64,000 bases of DNA from an unidentified bacterial endosymbiont (GCF_918797525.1 NZ_OU963893.1:3658001-3722000); one strand, 5' to 3'; positions 46,440 to 59,185 are shown, counted from the stretch's first letter. The notes: generated by a model from the letters alone, not told the origin. Numbers and translations: made by a program.

Positions 46440-48140
46440 ATGCGCCAGCTTAACCGTCTCAACCAGTATCAACGCCTGTGGCGACCTTCAGAAGGTGCGC
46501 CGCAGCAGGTTACCGTCAGCGAACTGGCCAGCCGCTGTTTTTGCAGCGAGCGCCATGTCCGTACGCTTCTGCGTCAGGCTCAGGAGGCGGGCTGGCTTAG
46601 CTGGCGCGCGCAATCTGGTCGCGGTAAACGCGGTGAGCTGATATTTCATGTCTCCCCGGAATCATTGCGCAATGCGATGATGGAAGAGGCGCTGAAGAGC
46701 GGACAGCAGCACAACGCCCTGGAGCTGGCCCAGCTTGCCCCCGACGAATTGCGCGCACTGTTGCATCCTTTCATGGGAGGCCTGTGGCAAAACGATACGC
46801 CGACCCTGCGTATTCCCTACTACCGTTCGCTGGATCCGCTTGTTCCTGGCTTCTTACCCGGGCGGGCAGAGCAGCATCTGGCTGGACAGGTCTTCTCCGG
46901 CTTGACGCGTTTCAACGGTAATCACAGCGAACCCACGGGCGATCTGGCGCATCACTGGGAGGTATCGGATGACGGCCTGCGCTGGCATTTTTACATCCGA
47001 TCCACTCTGCACTGGCATAACGGCGATAAAATAGAGACGGTACAGCTTCAGCGAAGCCTGATAGCGCTGCTGACCCTGCCTGCCCTGCGTAAACTTTTCC
47101 AGAGCGTCTTGCGTATTGAAGTCACCCATCCGCAGTGTCTGACCTTTATTCTGCATCGCGGGGATTTCTGGCTGGCACATCGACTGGCGACCTACTGTAG
47201 CCGCCTTGCTCATCCCGACCACCCCATGACGGGAAGCGGCCCTTTCAGGCTGAGCGTTTACGATCCCGATTTAGTCCGCCTTGAAAGCCATGAGCAGTAC
47301 CATCTTAGCCACCCGCTGCTGAAGGCGATTGAGTTCTGGATAACCCCAACGCTGTTTGACTCCGGCCTGGGAACCAGCTGTCGTCATCCGGTGCAAATCG
47401 CGATCGGCGAACCCGATCAGCTGGAAAGCCTACGTCTTGTGAGTAACAGCACCAGCCTGGGTTTTTGTTATCTCACGCTAAAACAGAGCGTCCGTTTTGA
47501 TGAAATGCAGGCACGGCGGCTTATCAATATCATTCATTTGTCGAGGCTTCTGCATACGCTACCGCTCAACGAGGGGTTAATCACGCCAACAGAGGAACTT
47601 CTCCCGGGCTGGCGTATTCCCCGGTGGGAGGACTTAGCGGACGTTCCTCTGCCGAAGGCGCTAACCCTGGTTTACCATCTGCCCGTAGAATTACACACCA
47701 TGGCCAGCCAGCTAAAAGCGTATCTTGCGCAGCAGGGGTGTGAGCTTACCGTTATCTTTCACGATGCGAAAACCTGGGATGGATGCCAGCGAATTGCTAA
47801 TGCGGACATCATGATGGGCGACAGGCTAATTGGTGAAGCACCTGAATATACGCTTGAGCAGTGGCTACGCTGCGATACGCTCTGGCCGCATCTGTTGAGC
47901 GCAGCGCAATATGCTCATCTTCAGGCTACGCTGGATGCCGTACAACGCCAGGGTGATGTACAGGCCCGGCATGCTGGCCTGAAGGTCATTTTCAATCAGC
48001 TTATGGAAACAGCGGTACTGACACCGCTGTTTAACTATCAGTATCGAATCAGCGCACCGCCAGGCGTTAAGGGGATACGGCTGAACACCCGCGGCTGGTT
48101 TGATTTCACCGAAGCTTGGATCCCGGCCCCTAAATCGTGA
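46440..48140 (+). CDS. ybaE: YbaE, SgrR-like regulator with solute-binding domain
   Basis: 566 residues. An N-terminal winged helix like that of SgrR (about residues 1-110, with ELASRCFCSERHVRTLLRQAQEAGWLSW) is fused to an extracytoplasmic-type solute-binding fold (SBP family 5; SLDPLVPGF, GDLAHHWEVSDDGLRWHFYIR). There is no signal peptide, so it is a cytosolic ligand-sensing regulator by analogy. Ligand and targets are unknown. Located between cof and queC as in E. coli. Confidence 0.92.
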   Translation: MRQLNRLNQYQRLWRPSEGAPQQVTVSELASRCFCSERHVRTLLRQAQEAGWLSWRAQSGRGKRGELIFHVSPESLRNAMMEEALKSGQQHNALELAQLAPDELRALLHPFMGGLWQNDTPTLRIPYYRSLDPLVPGFLPGRAEQHLAGQVFSGLTRFNGNHSEPTGDLAHHWEVSDDGLRWHFYIRSTLHWHNGDKIETVQLQRSLIALLTLPALRKLFQSVLRIEVTHPQCLTFILHRGDFWLAHRLATYCSRLAHPDHPMTGSGPFRLSVYDPDLVRLESHEQYHLSHPLLKAIEFWITPTLFDSGLGTSCRHPVQIAIGEPDQLESLRLVSNSTSLGFCYLTLKQSVRFDEMQARRLINIIHLSRLLHTLPLNEGLITPTEELLPGWRIPRWEDLADVPLPKALTLVYHLPVELHTMASQLKAYLAQQGCELTVIFHDAKTWDGCQRIANADIMMGDRLIGEAPEYTLEQWLRCDTLWPHLLSAAQYAHLQATLDAVQRQGDVQARHAGLKVIFNQLMETAVLTPLFNYQYRISAPPGVKGIRLNTRGWFDFTEAWIPAPKS

Positions 48141-48205
48141 AGAAGCTGGTCGCCGCCCCGGCCAGGCGGTAACATGACGTTTTACCGTAATTGTCGAGAT
48201 GATTT

Positions 48206-48902
48206 ATGAAACGTGCCGTCGTCGTGTTCAGCGGAGGACAAGATTCTACTACCTGCCTGGTTCAGGCTCTTCATCAGTATGATGAAGTTCACTGTGTCAC
48301 TTTCGATTATGGCCAGCGCCACCGCGCTGAAATCGACGTGGCCCGAGAACTGGCCCTGAAACTGGGTGCTCGCGCGCACAAGGTAATGGACGTTACGCTA
48401 TTAAATGAACTGGCCGTCAGCAGCCTCACCCGCGACAGTATTCCAGTACCGGATTACGAACCGGACGCCAGCGGCATGCCGAATACGTTCGTGCCGGGCC
48501 GCAATATTCTGTTCCTGACCCTGACGGCGATTTATGCCTACCAGGTGAAAGCCGAAGCGGTGATCACCGGCGTATGTGAAACCGATTTTTTCCGGCTACC
48601 CGGACTGCCGCGATGCGTTCGTAAAAGCGCTCAATCACGCGGTGAACCTGGGTATGGCAAAAGAGACGCGCTTCGAAACGCCGCTTATGTGGCTGGATAA
48701 AGCAGAGACCTGGGCGCTGGCCGACTACTGGAGCAAACTGGACCTTGTTCGCAGCGAAACCCTGACCTGTTACAACGGTATCAAAGGCGACGGTTGCGGC
48801 CACTGCGCGGCCTGCAATCTGCGGGCAAAGGGGCTGAACCACTATCTTGCCGATAAAGCCGGGGTGATGGTCGCGATGCAGAAAAAGACCGGGCTGAAGT
48901 AA
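48206..48902 (+). pseudogene. queC: QueC, 7-cyano-7-deazaguanine synthase; single-base insertion as read
   Basis: Makes preQ0 in queuosine biosynthesis. The N-terminal half is intact (P-loop [28 protein letters not shown]). At 48586-48591 there is a run of six T; five would keep [17 protein letters not shown] in frame. As read, the frame shifts to [13 protein letters not shown] and stops at 48700. The remaining part lies in the next frame to 48902 with the zinc cysteines [10 protein letters not shown]. Removing one T restores 231 residues, the E. coli length. Likely a homopolymer sequencing error. Confidence 0.92.
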
Positions 48903-49126
48903 GGCTTCTTCACCGTGCTGTCGAAGAGTTTCACGCCGGCAGAGCGGTTCACTTTCATTAGCGTTGACAGACAAGGTTCGATATAGCTGCAGAGGTGACA
49001 AACCAGCTTTGGCAGAGTTTCACCCATGCCGCCGTAGGCTTCGATGACGTGCCTTAAGGCGATTAAATACGCAGAAGGATCCGAAACGCTAACGCCGGAT
49101 CCTTTCTTTGCATCTACGCCTCCCAC
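48842..49126 (-). CDS. Questionable small ORF, possibly a gene remnant
   Basis: 94 codons opposite the queC 3' end and into the gap. The middle ([37 protein letters not shown], split here by its own internal Met) looks protein-like, but the last about 20 residues are antisense to queC. I do not recognise a family. It could be a decayed remnant that has lost its natural stop, or chance. Confidence 0.25.
   Translation of the reverse strand: MGGVDAKKGSGVSVSDPSAYLIALRHVIEAYGGMGETLPKLVCHLCSYIEPCLSTLMKVNRSAGVKLFDSTVKKPYFSPVFFCIATITPALSAR
49075..49109 (+). terminator. Probable terminator downstream of queC
   Basis: Stem AAGGATCCG / CGGATCCTT (49075-49083 / 49096-49104) with a 12-base loop, followed by TCTTT. 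The rest of the 48903-49217 gap holds only the questionable small ORF. Confidence 0.6.
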
Positions 49127-49217
49127 TCCTCAAACGGAATTTGCCGTCACGGGTCTGGTAACGCTCAATAACGTAATCTCTGAAAAAGCCTTTTGTCTGT
49201 TATAAAAGACAACACTT

Positions 49218-49616
49218 TTACACGATCATCAACTCTACCTTTTCGCGCAACGCCCCTTCCAGCGCCAATGCTTTCTGTGTTTTCAGATCAATACAGACAA
49301 AGGTGATCAGCGCATCGGCAACAACTTGCCCTTCAGGATCCAGCGTTACCACCTGACTTAGCACCCCGCTCTTCCCATTCAACTGTTGAACCTGACTGGT
49401 GATGGTAAGCACATTTCCCAGTACGGCCGGGCGGCGATAGTTGATATTAATGTTCACGACCACGAACGCAATGTTGTGCGCAGTCAGCCACTGAAAGCTA
49501 TCGCTGTTTTCCAGCCCGTCCCAACGCGCCTCTTCAAGGAACTCAAGATAGCGAGCGTTATTCACGTGCTGGTAAACATCGAGGTGAAAACCGCGTACTT
49601 TGATTTTTGTCTGCAT
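49218..49616 (-). CDS. fadM: FadM (YbaW), long-chain acyl-CoA thioesterase III
   Basis: 132-residue hotdog-fold thioesterase from MQTKIKVRGFHLDVYQHVNN, with the catalytic-Asp motif HLDVYQHVNNARYLEFLEEARW. In E. coli it is induced in fatty-acid degradation through FadR. The frame is open 13 codons upstream. Same strand as ybaV and ppiD, with a 97-base gap to ybaV. Confidence 0.94.
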   Translation of the reverse strand: MQTKIKVRGFHLDVYQHVNNARYLEFLEEARWDGLENSDSFQWLTAHNIAFVVVNININYRRPAVLGNVLTITSQVQQLNGKSGVLSQVVTLDPEGQVVADALITFVCIDLKTQKALALEGALREKVELMIV

Positions 49617-49713
49617 AGCGCGAAAGCCTTTCGTTGTTATAGGATGAGAGGTCACAACTGGTATGACCTCTTTATCCTGGCAAAATTTTGCTGCTGTGCA
49701 AGTAATTGTGCGA

Positions 49714-50214
<501 letters not shown>

Positions 50215-50242
50215 TTACGAAAATCTGCGAGCTGATACGTAG

Positions 50243-52114
50243 TTATTGCTGCTGAGTAATCACATCACCCAGTTTGATTTTGGCATCTTTACGCAGGTTG
50301 CTCATCATCGCTTCGAAAGCAATCTGGGCATTGTTCTGGGTGATACCCCGAACCATAGCTTTCTTCTGCTCTTCCGGCATGGTGCCTGCTTTAACGTCGT
50401 CCAGGGCCAGCAGAACAACGTTCCCGTGGTCATCGGTGGTCATACCGAAGCCTGGTTTGTCCTTCGCCGGCAGGCTCAGAGCAAATGCGGCCTGGCTGAT
50501 CGGGTCCTGGCCGGTACGGCTCAGCGTTTTCGCCTCACCAAAGCTCAGCCCCGCCGCTTTAAGCGCATCCTCTTTGCCCGCTTTCAGCTCAACCAGGATC
50601 TTCTCTGCATCCAGTTTCGCCTGCTGCACCGCTTTGTTGTGCTGAACCTGAGCAATAACCCGATCTTTCACCTCCGCTAGCGGTTTGACTGCCTCAGCTT
50701 TGTGCTCACTGACGCGCAGGACAAAGGCACGGTCCCCGTCGACGGTAATGATGTCGGAGTTGCTGCCTGGCGTGCCGTTTTCGCCAACCAGACCACCGTT
50801 GAAGATAGCATCAGAAACCGGTTTGAAGTTCAGCTCTTCCGGCAGGTTGTCATGACCAAACCAGCCCGTTTCAACCGCCTTCACGCCCGCTGCCTGCTCT
50901 GCACCTGCCAGGGATTCGTTGTCGTTGCTCGCCGCGTCGCTCACTTTCTGCTGCAGGGCGTAGTAGGCATCCAGCGCTTTTTCCTGTTTCACTTTCGCCG
51001 CAATATCATCACGAACCTCGGCCAGCGGTTTGGTTTTCGCGGCTTCAATATCGTCAAGACGTGCCACCAGGAAACCAACGGAAGATTTGATCACCCCAGA
51101 CAGTTGACCTTTCTCTTTCAGGCCTGCATTTTTCAGCTCGTCCGGGGTTGTCGCGTCTTCCAGCCAGCCCATATCACCGCCATTTTTGGCAGAGATAATA
51201 TCGGTCGATTTCGCTTTTGCAACGGTCGCGAAATCAGCGCCCTTGTTCAGATCATCCAGTACCGCCCTCGCATCAGCCTCAGTTTTGGTCTGAATAATAC
51301 TGTAACGGTTACGCTGCGGCTGGGTAAACTGATCCTGATGCTGATCGTAGTAAGACTGAATATCCGCGTCAGATGCCGTTTGTTGTAGCGCCGCGGCGTC
51401 CAGCTTGATGTAGCTCACGCGGAACTGTTCAGGGGACATGAATGCGTTTTTATTCTGCTCGTAGAAGGCGCTAATTTCTGCCTCGCTAACCTGCTGTTTT
51501 GCCATCAGCGCATTCACATCAATAGTCGCTTCCCGCACAACGCGCTGTTGAGCCACCAGGGCGGCCAGTTCGTCAGTTTCCCCTTTGAGCATAAAATCGG
51601 TGCCGACAACCGCGTTGATCAGTTGCTGAGTGGTCAGTTGATTACGCAGCGCCTGCGCGTATTGATCGGCGGTCATGCCCATCTGATTGACGATACTGTT
51701 ATAACGCGCGTTGTCGAACTTGCCGTCGGACTGGAAGGCCTGAGTAGAGAAGATAGCTTTTTTAACCTGCTCGTCGCTAATGCCCAACCCTAAGTTTTTG
51801 GCATACTGGTCCAGCAGCGCTTCGTCAATAAGGCGGTTCAGCGTCTGTTGGCGCAGGGTTCTCATATAGCCTTCATTTGCAGCCAGCTCAGAGAATTGAT
51901 CGCCCAACTGTTGCTGCATACGGTTACGTTCACCGGCGAAAGCGTTCTCGAACTGCCCACGGCTGATTTCCTGGCCATTCACTTTTGCGGCGTAGTTCGT
52001 GCCACCGCCGATAAGGTAACTGCTCACGCCGGTCAGAATAAACGACAGGATAATGAGACCAAATATAATCTTGAGCACGAGACTGTTAGCAGCCGTGCGT
52101 AAGCTGTCCATCAT
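50243..52114 (-). CDS. ppiD: PpiD, periplasmic folding chaperone
   Basis: Inner-membrane-anchored periplasmic chaperone near the SecYEG exit. 623 residues: short cytosolic N-terminus, TM helix about 12-34, SurA-like chaperone domain (AAKVNGQEISRGQFENAF), a parvulin domain about 265-360 (RYSIIQTKTEADARAVLDDL ... GGDMGWLEDA), and a C-terminal chaperone region. E. coli PpiD's parvulin domain is inactive. It follows hupB on the same strand. Confidence 0.97.
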   Translation of the reverse strand: MMDSLRTAANSLVLKIIFGLIILSFILTGVSSYLIGGGTNYAAKVNGQEISRGQFENAFAGERNRMQQQLGDQFSELAANEGYMRTLRQQTLNRLIDEALLDQYAKNLGLGISDEQVKKAIFSTQAFQSDGKFDNARYNSIVNQMGMTADQYAQALRNQLTTQQLINAVVGTDFMLKGETDELAALVAQQRVVREATIDVNALMAKQQVSEAEISAFYEQNKNAFMSPEQFRVSYIKLDAAALQQTASDADIQSYYDQHQDQFTQPQRNRYSIIQTKTEADARAVLDDLNKGADFATVAKAKSTDIISAKNGGDMGWLEDATTPDELKNAGLKEKGQLSGVIKSSVGFLVARLDDIEAAKTKPLAEVRDDIAAKVKQEKALDAYYALQQKVSDAASNDNESLAGAEQAAGVKAVETGWFGHDNLPEELNFKPVSDAIFNGGLVGENGTPGSNSDIITVDGDRAFVLRVSEHKAEAVKPLAEVKDRVIAQVQHNKAVQQAKLDAEKILVELKAGKEDALKAAGLSFGEAKTLSRTGQDPISQAAFALSLPAKDKPGFGMTTDDHGNVVLLALDDVKAGTMPEEQKKAMVRGITQNNAQIAFEAMMSNLRKDAKIKLGDVITQQQ

Positions 52115-52263
52115 GGTGTAACAACACTCCGCTGTAGGTGACTGGTTACCTGACGCAAACGGAAATCCTTACCGTCGCGCCTAAAGATGTATTGTGACAA
52201 GAAAACAGGGCAATTGTCAGCCCACAACTCGCATAAACTCGCACAAATCAGCTCTTGAGAAAC

Positions 52264-52290
52264 AAAAAAGGCACATCAGATGATGCGCCC
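52264..52290 (-). terminator. hupB terminator
   Basis: Stem GGCACATCA / TGATGCGCC (52270-52289); on the minus strand it is followed by TTTTTT. Confidence 0.8.
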
Positions 52291-52325
52291 TTGTACTTTT
52301 CGGCTTCCCTGAAGCGGGAAAGCAA

Positions 52326-52598
52326 TCAGTTTACTGCGTCTTTCAGCGCTTTACCTGCACGGAAACCCGGCACTTTAGCGGCAGCAATGGTGATCTCTTT
52401 ACCGGTCTGAGGGTTGCGGCCAGTACGGGCAGCACGCTCTTTAACAGCAAAAGTACCGAAACCTACCAGTGCAACGTCGTCCCCAGCCTGCAGAGATTCA
52501 GTAACAGAAGCAATTAATGCATCTAACGCACGTCCAGCTGCAGCTTTGGAAATATCGGCACCAGCAGCAATTTTGTCAATCAGTTGAGATTTATTCAC
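52326..52598 (-). CDS. hupB: HupB, HU-beta nucleoid protein
   Basis: 90-residue HU subunit that bends and compacts DNA as HU-alpha/beta heterodimer. It starts with GTG ([24 protein letters not shown]), as in E. coli. The DNA-intercalating arm [17 protein letters not shown] carries the conserved proline. Located between lon and ppiD on the same strand. Confidence 0.98.
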   Translation of the reverse strand: MNKSQLIDKIAAGADISKAAAGRALDALIASVTESLQAGDDVALVGFGTFAVKERAARTGRNPQTGKEITIAAAKVPGFRAGKALKDAVN

Positions 52599-52740
52599 TG
52601 TTCTCTTCCTCTCTTTATAATTTATATCGCGCCTGAATCCTTAACAACGCGACCGCGCAGCAGTTATATCAGGCCTGCTATGACCTTACAACACCCGTTG
52701 TAGATGGCTGGCCCAATCAGCAATCTAAATTAGCTATACA

Positions 52741-52778
52741 AAAAAAGGCTGGCAAGTGCGAAATGACTTACCAGCCTT
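52741..52778 (-). terminator. lon terminator
   Basis: Stem GGCTGGCAAGT / ACTTACCAGCC with an 8-base loop, followed on the minus strand by TTTTTT. Confidence 0.82.
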
Positions 52779-52808
52779 ATATTTATTGACGCTCTTTGCG
52801 CGAGGTCA

Positions 52809-55163
52809 CTATTTTGCCGTTACAACCTGCATTCCGGAGGGTTCATTTTGCAGGGCAAGACTCAGAACTTCTTCAATACGTTTCACCGGATGGATCTGCA
52901 GATCGGCAATCACGTTGTCCGGAATCTCCTCCAGATCGCGTTTATTCTCGTAAGGAATCAATACGGTTTTGATCCCACCACGGTGTGCTGCCAGCAGTTT
53001 TTCTTTTAATCCGCCAATTGGCAGTACCTGGCCACGCAGGGTGATTTCACCCGTCATCGCCACATCGGCACGCACTGGGTTCCCTGTCAGACAGGAGACC
53101 AGAGCGGTACACATGGCAATACCTGCGCTTGGACCATCTTTCGGCGTTGCCCCTTCCGGGACGTGAACATGGATATCACGTTTTTCGTAAAAATCAGCGT
53201 TAATACCCAGTTTTTCTGCACGTGCGCGCACCACGGTCAGCGCAGCCTGGATGGACTCCTGCATCACTTCACCCAGCGAACCGGTGTAGGTCAGTTTGCC
53301 TTTACCCGGCACACAGGCGGTTTCGATGGTCAGCAGATCGCCGCCCACTTCCGTCCACGCGAGACCGGTTACCTGGCCCACGCGGTTTTCGTTATCCGCA
53401 CGACCATAGTCGAAGCGCTGAACGCCCAGGTAGGTATGCAGATTGTCGCCGTTAATCACAATGTGTTTCAGGCTCTTATCCAGCAGCAGCTGTTTAACCG
53501 CCTTACGACACAGTTTAGAGATTTCACGCTCTAGGCTACGCACGCCCGCTTCACGGGTATAGTAACGAATGATGCCGACGATGGCGCTGTCTTCTACGGT
53601 CAGTTCGGTACCTTTCAAAGCATTACGCTCAATCTGCTTCGGCAGCAAGTGCTGTTTCGCAATGTTGAGCTTCTCGTCTTCGGTATAACCTGACAGACGA
53701 ATCACTTCCATACGATCCAGCAGCGGGGCCGGAATGTTCATGGAGTTGGAGGTGGCAACGAACATGACATCACTCAGATCGTAGTCCACTTCCAGGTAGT
53801 GATCGCTGAACGCCACGTTCTGTTCTGGATCAAGCACTTCCAGCAGCGCAGACGCCGGATCGCCACGCATGTCCGAAGACATTTTGTCGATCTCATCGAG
53901 CAGGAACAGCGGGTTTTTAACCCCCACTTTCGCCATCTTCTGGATCAGTTTGCCCGGCATGGAGCCAATGTAGGTACGACGGTGACCGCGAATTTCCGCT
54001 TCATCGCGTACGCCACCCAGCGCCATGCGGATATACTTACGTCCGGTCGCTTTGGCGATAGACTGACCCAGAGAGGTTTTACCTACCCCTGGCGGCCCAA
54101 CCAGACACAGGATTGGCCCTTTAATTTTGTTTACACGGCTTTGTACCGCGAGATACTCAAGAATGCGGTCTTTCACCCGTTCTAAGCCATAATGGTCGGT
54201 ATCCAGAATCTCCTGAGCCTGACGCAGATCTTTTTTGACCTTGCTACGGGCACTCCACGGAACCTGAATCATCCACTCAATGTAGCCGCGCACAACGGTC
54301 GCTTCTGCCGACATCGGAGACATCATTTTCAGCTTCTGCAGCTCTGCTTCCGCTTTCTCTTTTGCCTCTTTCGGCATTTTCGCCGCATCGATCTTACGCT
54401 TCAGCGCTTCGTTTTCATCCGGTGCGTCGTCCATCTCGCCGAGCTCTTTCTGAATAGCTTTCATTTGCTCATTCAGATAGTACTCACGCTGTGATTTCTC
54501 CATCTGCTTTTTGACGCGGTTGCGAATACGCTTCTCAACCTGCAGCAGATCGATCTCTGACTCCATCATCGCCATCAGATATTCCAGACGTTCGTTAACG
54601 TCGGACATTTCCAGCACGGACTGTTTGTCAGCCAGCTTCAGCGGCATATGGGCAGCGATGGTATCCGCCAGACGCGCAGGATCGTCGATGCTGTTCAGCG
54701 ACGTCAGCACTTCAGGTGGGATTTTCTTGTTCAGCTTGATATAGCCTTCAAACTGGCTAATCGCGGTACGCACCAGCACTTCCTGCTCGCGCTCGTCAAG
54801 CTCAGGCGAATCAAGGTACTCTGCCTTCGCAGAGAAGTGTTCGCCATCATCAGATAGCGTGGTAATACGCGCACGCTGTAAGCCTTCTACCAGCACCTTA
54901 ACGGTGCCATCAGGCAGCTTCAGCATCTGCAAAATAGAGGCCACGGTCCCGACGGTGAAAAGATCGTTTACACCCGGCTCATCCGTTGATGCTTCTTTCT
55001 GCGCCACCAACATGATTTTTTTATCATGATCCATGGCGGCTTCGAGGCAACGGATAGATTTTTCCCGCCCTACAAATAAGGGTATGACCATGTGCGGATA
55101 AACCACCACATCGCGCAACGGCAATACGGGGATTTCAATGCGTTCAGAACGCTCAGGATTCAT
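52809..55163 (-). CDS. lon: Lon, ATP-dependent serine protease
   Basis: Soluble hexameric protease degrading misfolded proteins and regulators such as SulA and RcsA. 784 residues with an N-terminal substrate domain, AAA+ module (Walker [10 protein letters not shown] near 356; Walker [11 protein letters not shown]), and C-terminal protease domain with catalytic Ser in PKDGPSAG (about 679) and Lys in [10 protein letters not shown] (about 722). Unlike clpP it has its own sigma-32 promoter. Confidence 0.98.
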   Translation of the reverse strand: MNPERSERIEIPVLPLRDVVVYPHMVIPLFVGREKSIRCLEAAMDHDKKIMLVAQKEASTDEPGVNDLFTVGTVASILQMLKLPDGTVKVLVEGLQRARITTLSDDGEHFSAKAEYLDSPELDEREQEVLVRTAISQFEGYIKLNKKIPPEVLTSLNSIDDPARLADTIAAHMPLKLADKQSVLEMSDVNERLEYLMAMMESEIDLLQVEKRIRNRVKKQMEKSQREYYLNEQMKAIQKELGEMDDAPDENEALKRKIDAAKMPKEAKEKAEAELQKLKMMSPMSAEATVVRGYIEWMIQVPWSARSKVKKDLRQAQEILDTDHYGLERVKDRILEYLAVQSRVNKIKGPILCLVGPPGVGKTSLGQSIAKATGRKYIRMALGGVRDEAEIRGHRRTYIGSMPGKLIQKMAKVGVKNPLFLLDEIDKMSSDMRGDPASALLEVLDPEQNVAFSDHYLEVDYDLSDVMFVATSNSMNIPAPLLDRMEVIRLSGYTEDEKLNIAKQHLLPKQIERNALKGTELTVEDSAIVGIIRYYTREAGVRSLEREISKLCRKAVKQLLLDKSLKHIVINGDNLHTYLGVQRFDYGRADNENRVGQVTGLAWTEVGGDLLTIETACVPGKGKLTYTGSLGEVMQESIQAALTVVRARAEKLGINADFYEKRDIHVHVPEGATPKDGPSAGIAMCTALVSCLTGNPVRADVAMTGEITLRGQVLPIGGLKEKLLAAHRGGIKTVLIPYENKRDLEEIPDNVIADLQIHPVKRIEEVLSLALQNEPSGMQVVTAK

Positions 55164-55244
55164 AGAGCTCTCTCTTAGTTTAGTGTCCGCCAGGTAAGCT
55201 GGTCATGTCACTGTGCTTCACATAACCAGTAACATGTAATCCAG

Positions 55245-55274
55245 TATATGGGGATGTATTCCCTACATTCAACG
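55245..55274 (-). promoter_or_regulatory. Sigma-32 promoter of lon
   Basis: Minus strand GTTGAAT (-35, 55273-55267) and CCCCATATA (-10, 55253-55245), closely matching the E. coli lon heat-shock promoter. About 80 bases upstream of lon. Confidence 0.85.
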
Positions 55275-55293
55275 CCATGAATACGGAAAAAGT

Positions 55294-55320
55294 AAAGGGG
55301 AGATAAAATCCCCCCTTTTT
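55294..55320. terminator. Hairpin between clpX and lon
   Basis: AAAGGGG ... CCCCCCTTTTT imperfect stem around AGATAAAAT. It can act as the clpX terminator on the minus strand, where TTTACTTTTT follows. Confidence 0.65.
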
Positions 55321-55347
55321 GATTAACTGCTTGTATGATCTGATTAA

Positions 55348-56622
55348 TTATTCGCCAGATGCCTGCTGGGCTTCGGGTTTGCCGTAAATCAGCAATGGCT
55401 TGGTCTGACCGCCAATTACAGACTCGTCGATAACCACTTTCTCAACATCTTCCATGGACGGTAAATCGTACATGGTATCGAGCAGCGCCGCTTCCACAAT
55501 GGAACGCAGACCACGGGCGCCGGTTTTGCGAATCATGGCTTTCCTGGCGATCGCATCCAGCGCTTCATCACGAAATTCCAGCTCAACGCCTTCCAGATTG
55601 AACAGCGCCTGATACTGCTTGGTCAGCGCATTTTTTGGCTCTTTCAGGATTTGAATCAGCGCGTCTTCGCTCAGTTCATTCAGCGTAGCCACCACGGGCA
55701 GACGGCCAATGAACTCGGGGATGAGACCAAACTTGATCAGATCTTCCGGTTCAACCTGGGACAGCAGTTGGCCTTCGTTCGGTTTTTCAGCCGTGGATTT
55801 CACCGTCGCGCCAAAACCGATGCCGGAACCCGTTTCAACACGGTGGGAGATGACTTTATCCAGGCCAGCAAACGCACCACCACAGATGAACAGGATCTTA
55901 GAGGTATCAACCTGCAGGAACTCCTGCTGCGGATGTTTTCGCCCACCCTGCGGCGGAACCGCGGCGACAGTACCTTCTATCAGCTTCAGCAGTGCCTGCT
56001 GAACGCCTTCGCCGGACACATCACGGGTGATAGACGGGTTGTCTGACTTACGCGAAATCTTGTCGATCTCATCGATGTAGACAATCCCGCGCTGTGCTTT
56101 TTGCACGTCGTAATCGCATTTCTGCAGCAGCTTCTGGATGATGTTTTCAACATCTTCGCCCACGTAACCCGCTTCGGTCAGGGTGGTCGCATCCGCCATC
56201 GTGAACGGAACGTCCAGCAGACGCGCCAGGGTTTCTGCCAGCAGCGTTTTACCGGAACCGGTCGGGCCGATCAGCAAAATGTTACTTTTACCCAGTTCGA
56301 CGCCATTGCTGGTATCGCCATTACGCAGACGTTTGTAGTGGTTATACACCGCCACCGCCAACACTTTTTTCGCCTGCTCCTGGCCGATGACATAATCGTC
56401 AAGATGATGACGGATCTCATGCGGTGTTGGTAGCGCGCTGCGCTCACGGTGAGGGGCTACTTCTTTAATCTCTTCGCGAATGATGTCGTTACATAAATCG
56501 ACACACTCGTCGCAGATATACACGGATGGCCCGGCAATCAGTTTACGCACTTCATGCTGGCTTTTGCCGCAAAAAGAGCAGTACAGCAGTTTGCCCGAAC
56601 CATCTTTGCGTTTATCTGTCAT
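55348..56622 (-). CDS. clpX: ClpX, unfoldase subunit of ClpXP
   Basis: AAA+ unfoldase that delivers substrates (e.g. ssrA-tagged) to ClpP. 424 residues from [15 protein letters not shown]. The N-terminal zinc-binding domain has CxxC pairs (Cys15/18 and Cys37/40). Walker A is GPTGSGKT, Walker [10 protein letters not shown], and the ClpP-docking IGF loop is in GSGIGFGA. 126 bases downstream of clpP, forming the clpP-clpX operon. Confidence 0.98.
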   Translation of the reverse strand: MTDKRKDGSGKLLYCSFCGKSQHEVRKLIAGPSVYICDECVDLCNDIIREEIKEVAPHRERSALPTPHEIRHHLDDYVIGQEQAKKVLAVAVYNHYKRLRNGDTSNGVELGKSNILLIGPTGSGKTLLAETLARLLDVPFTMADATTLTEAGYVGEDVENIIQKLLQKCDYDVQKAQRGIVYIDEIDKISRKSDNPSITRDVSGEGVQQALLKLIEGTVAAVPPQGGRKHPQQEFLQVDTSKILFICGGAFAGLDKVISHRVETGSGIGFGATVKSTAEKPNEGQLLSQVEPEDLIKFGLIPEFIGRLPVVATLNELSEDALIQILKEPKNALTKQYQALFNLEGVELEFRDEALDAIARKAMIRKTGARGLRSIVEAALLDTMYDLPSMEDVEKVVIDESVIGGQTKPLLIYGKPEAQQASGE

Positions 56623-56748
56623 GAGTCCAAACCTCTTTTTAAGTTCTTTGTGCCGCACATGACGACGCAAATGCCATATTCAGACGCAAGCTGCTTAAAG
56701 CAACGTGACGCCCTACTTGAGTATAGCGGCACACTCGCGTCGCGGGCA

Positions 56749-57372
56749 TCAATTACGATGGGTCAACACAGAGTCGACTAAGCCGTACTCGACTGCTTCT
56801 GGTGCAGAGAGGAAGCGATCGCGCTCGGTATCACGCTCGATCTGCTCGAGAGGTTGACCCGTATGCTGCGCCATAAGTTCATTCATGCGCGCTTTTACTT
56901 TCAGAATTTCACGGGCATGGATTTCGATGTCCGTTGCCTGGCCCTGGTAACCCCCCAGCGGCTGGTGAATCATCACCCGGGAGTTCGGCAGGCAGAAACG
57001 CTTGCCCTTAGCCCCTGCGGTTAACAGGAAAGCCCCCATGGATGCTGCCTGACCCATACAGATCGTGCTTACATCTGGTTTAATAAACTGCATGGTGTCG
57101 TAAATGGACATCCCTGCCGTGATCACGCCACCCGGTGAGTTAATATACAAGTAAATGTCTTTTTCCGGGTTTTCCGCTTCCAGAAACAGCATCTGTGCCA
57201 CAATCAGGTTTGCCATATGGTCTTCGACCTGGCCTGTCAGAAAGATAACGCGTTCCTTGAGCAGGCGGGAATAGATATCAAAAGAACGCTCACCACGGGA
57301 GGTCTGTTCAATAACCATTGGCACCAGAGCCATATGGGGTGCAAAGTTATCTCGTTCGCCACTGTATGACAT
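56749..57372 (-). CDS. clpP: ClpP, ATP-dependent protease proteolytic subunit
   Basis: Tetradecameric serine protease. 207 residues from [20 protein letters not shown], including the short propeptide removed by autoprocessing; the frame is open 26 codons upstream. The triad is visible as Ser in [11 protein letters not shown], His in [11 protein letters not shown] and Asp in [11 protein letters not shown]. Strong sigma-32 promoter upstream. tig lies upstream on the same strand. Confidence 0.98.
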   Translation of the reverse strand: MSYSGERDNFAPHMALVPMVIEQTSRGERSFDIYSRLLKERVIFLTGQVEDHMANLIVAQMLFLEAENPEKDIYLYINSPGGVITAGMSIYDTMQFIKPDVSTICMGQAASMGAFLLTAGAKGKRFCLPNSRVMIHQPLGGYQGQATDIEIHAREILKVKARMNELMAQHTGQPLEQIERDTERDRFLSAPEAVEYGLVDSVLTHRN

Positions 57373-57465
57373 TTCCGTCTCCTGGATCAAAATTGAAAAC
57401 ACCTGCGGTACTGATTGTAACCTTATGGACGGATTATCAGCCAGTCTCAATCATCGCGATTTCAT

Positions 57466-57496
57466 ATTTATGGGGTTCACACTGCCCTATTTCAAG
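57466..57496 (-). promoter_or_regulatory. Sigma-32 promoter of clpP-clpX
   Basis: Minus strand CTTGAAA (-35) and CCCCATAAAT (-10) with about 14 bases between them, an excellent heat-shock match, about 95 bases upstream of the clpP start. Confidence 0.9.
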
Positions 57497-57570
57497 CATA
57501 ACAATCTTTTGTTGTTACGCTAACACTGAAAGGGCGTTTTAGCACTCTTCCTGGCATAAAGCTGTGATAA

Positions 57571-57606
57571 AAAAAAACCGTCGCCGAAGGGCAACGGGTT
57601 TTTTGT
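57571..57606 (-). terminator. tig terminator
   Basis: Stem with CCCGTTGCCC / GGCGACGG paired around TTC, flanked by A and T runs. On the minus strand it ends in a run of T. Confidence 0.85.
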
Positions 57607-57632
57607 TTAAACTTTGGACCGTTAGGGCGAAA

Positions 57633-58940
<1,308 letters not shown>

Positions 58941-59061
58941 TCAAAAAAATCACAGTGCTCGGTCAACTCTGAATCTGTCTGTTATACCGGGATGCTCTCT
59001 TAGTGCAGATTCACATTCCCTGTCGCCAGAATCATCCCGAAGACATTCATTAAGACGCGGC

Positions 59062-59091
59062 ATTATAGCGGCATCACTTAGGTGAGTCGAG
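59062..59091 (-). promoter_or_regulatory. Probable sigma-70 promoter of tig
   Basis: Minus strand -10 TATAAT (59067-59062) with CTCGAC as a moderate -35 at 18-base spacing, about 130 bases upstream of tig. Confidence 0.55.
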
Positions 59092-59185
59092 AACGGTTGG
59101 GGCATGTTGCTGCGGCTTTTTTTCACACTTTAAGGCTATTTTTAGTCTTAAAAACGCACCATCCGCTCAAAACTCAGACAAAACA

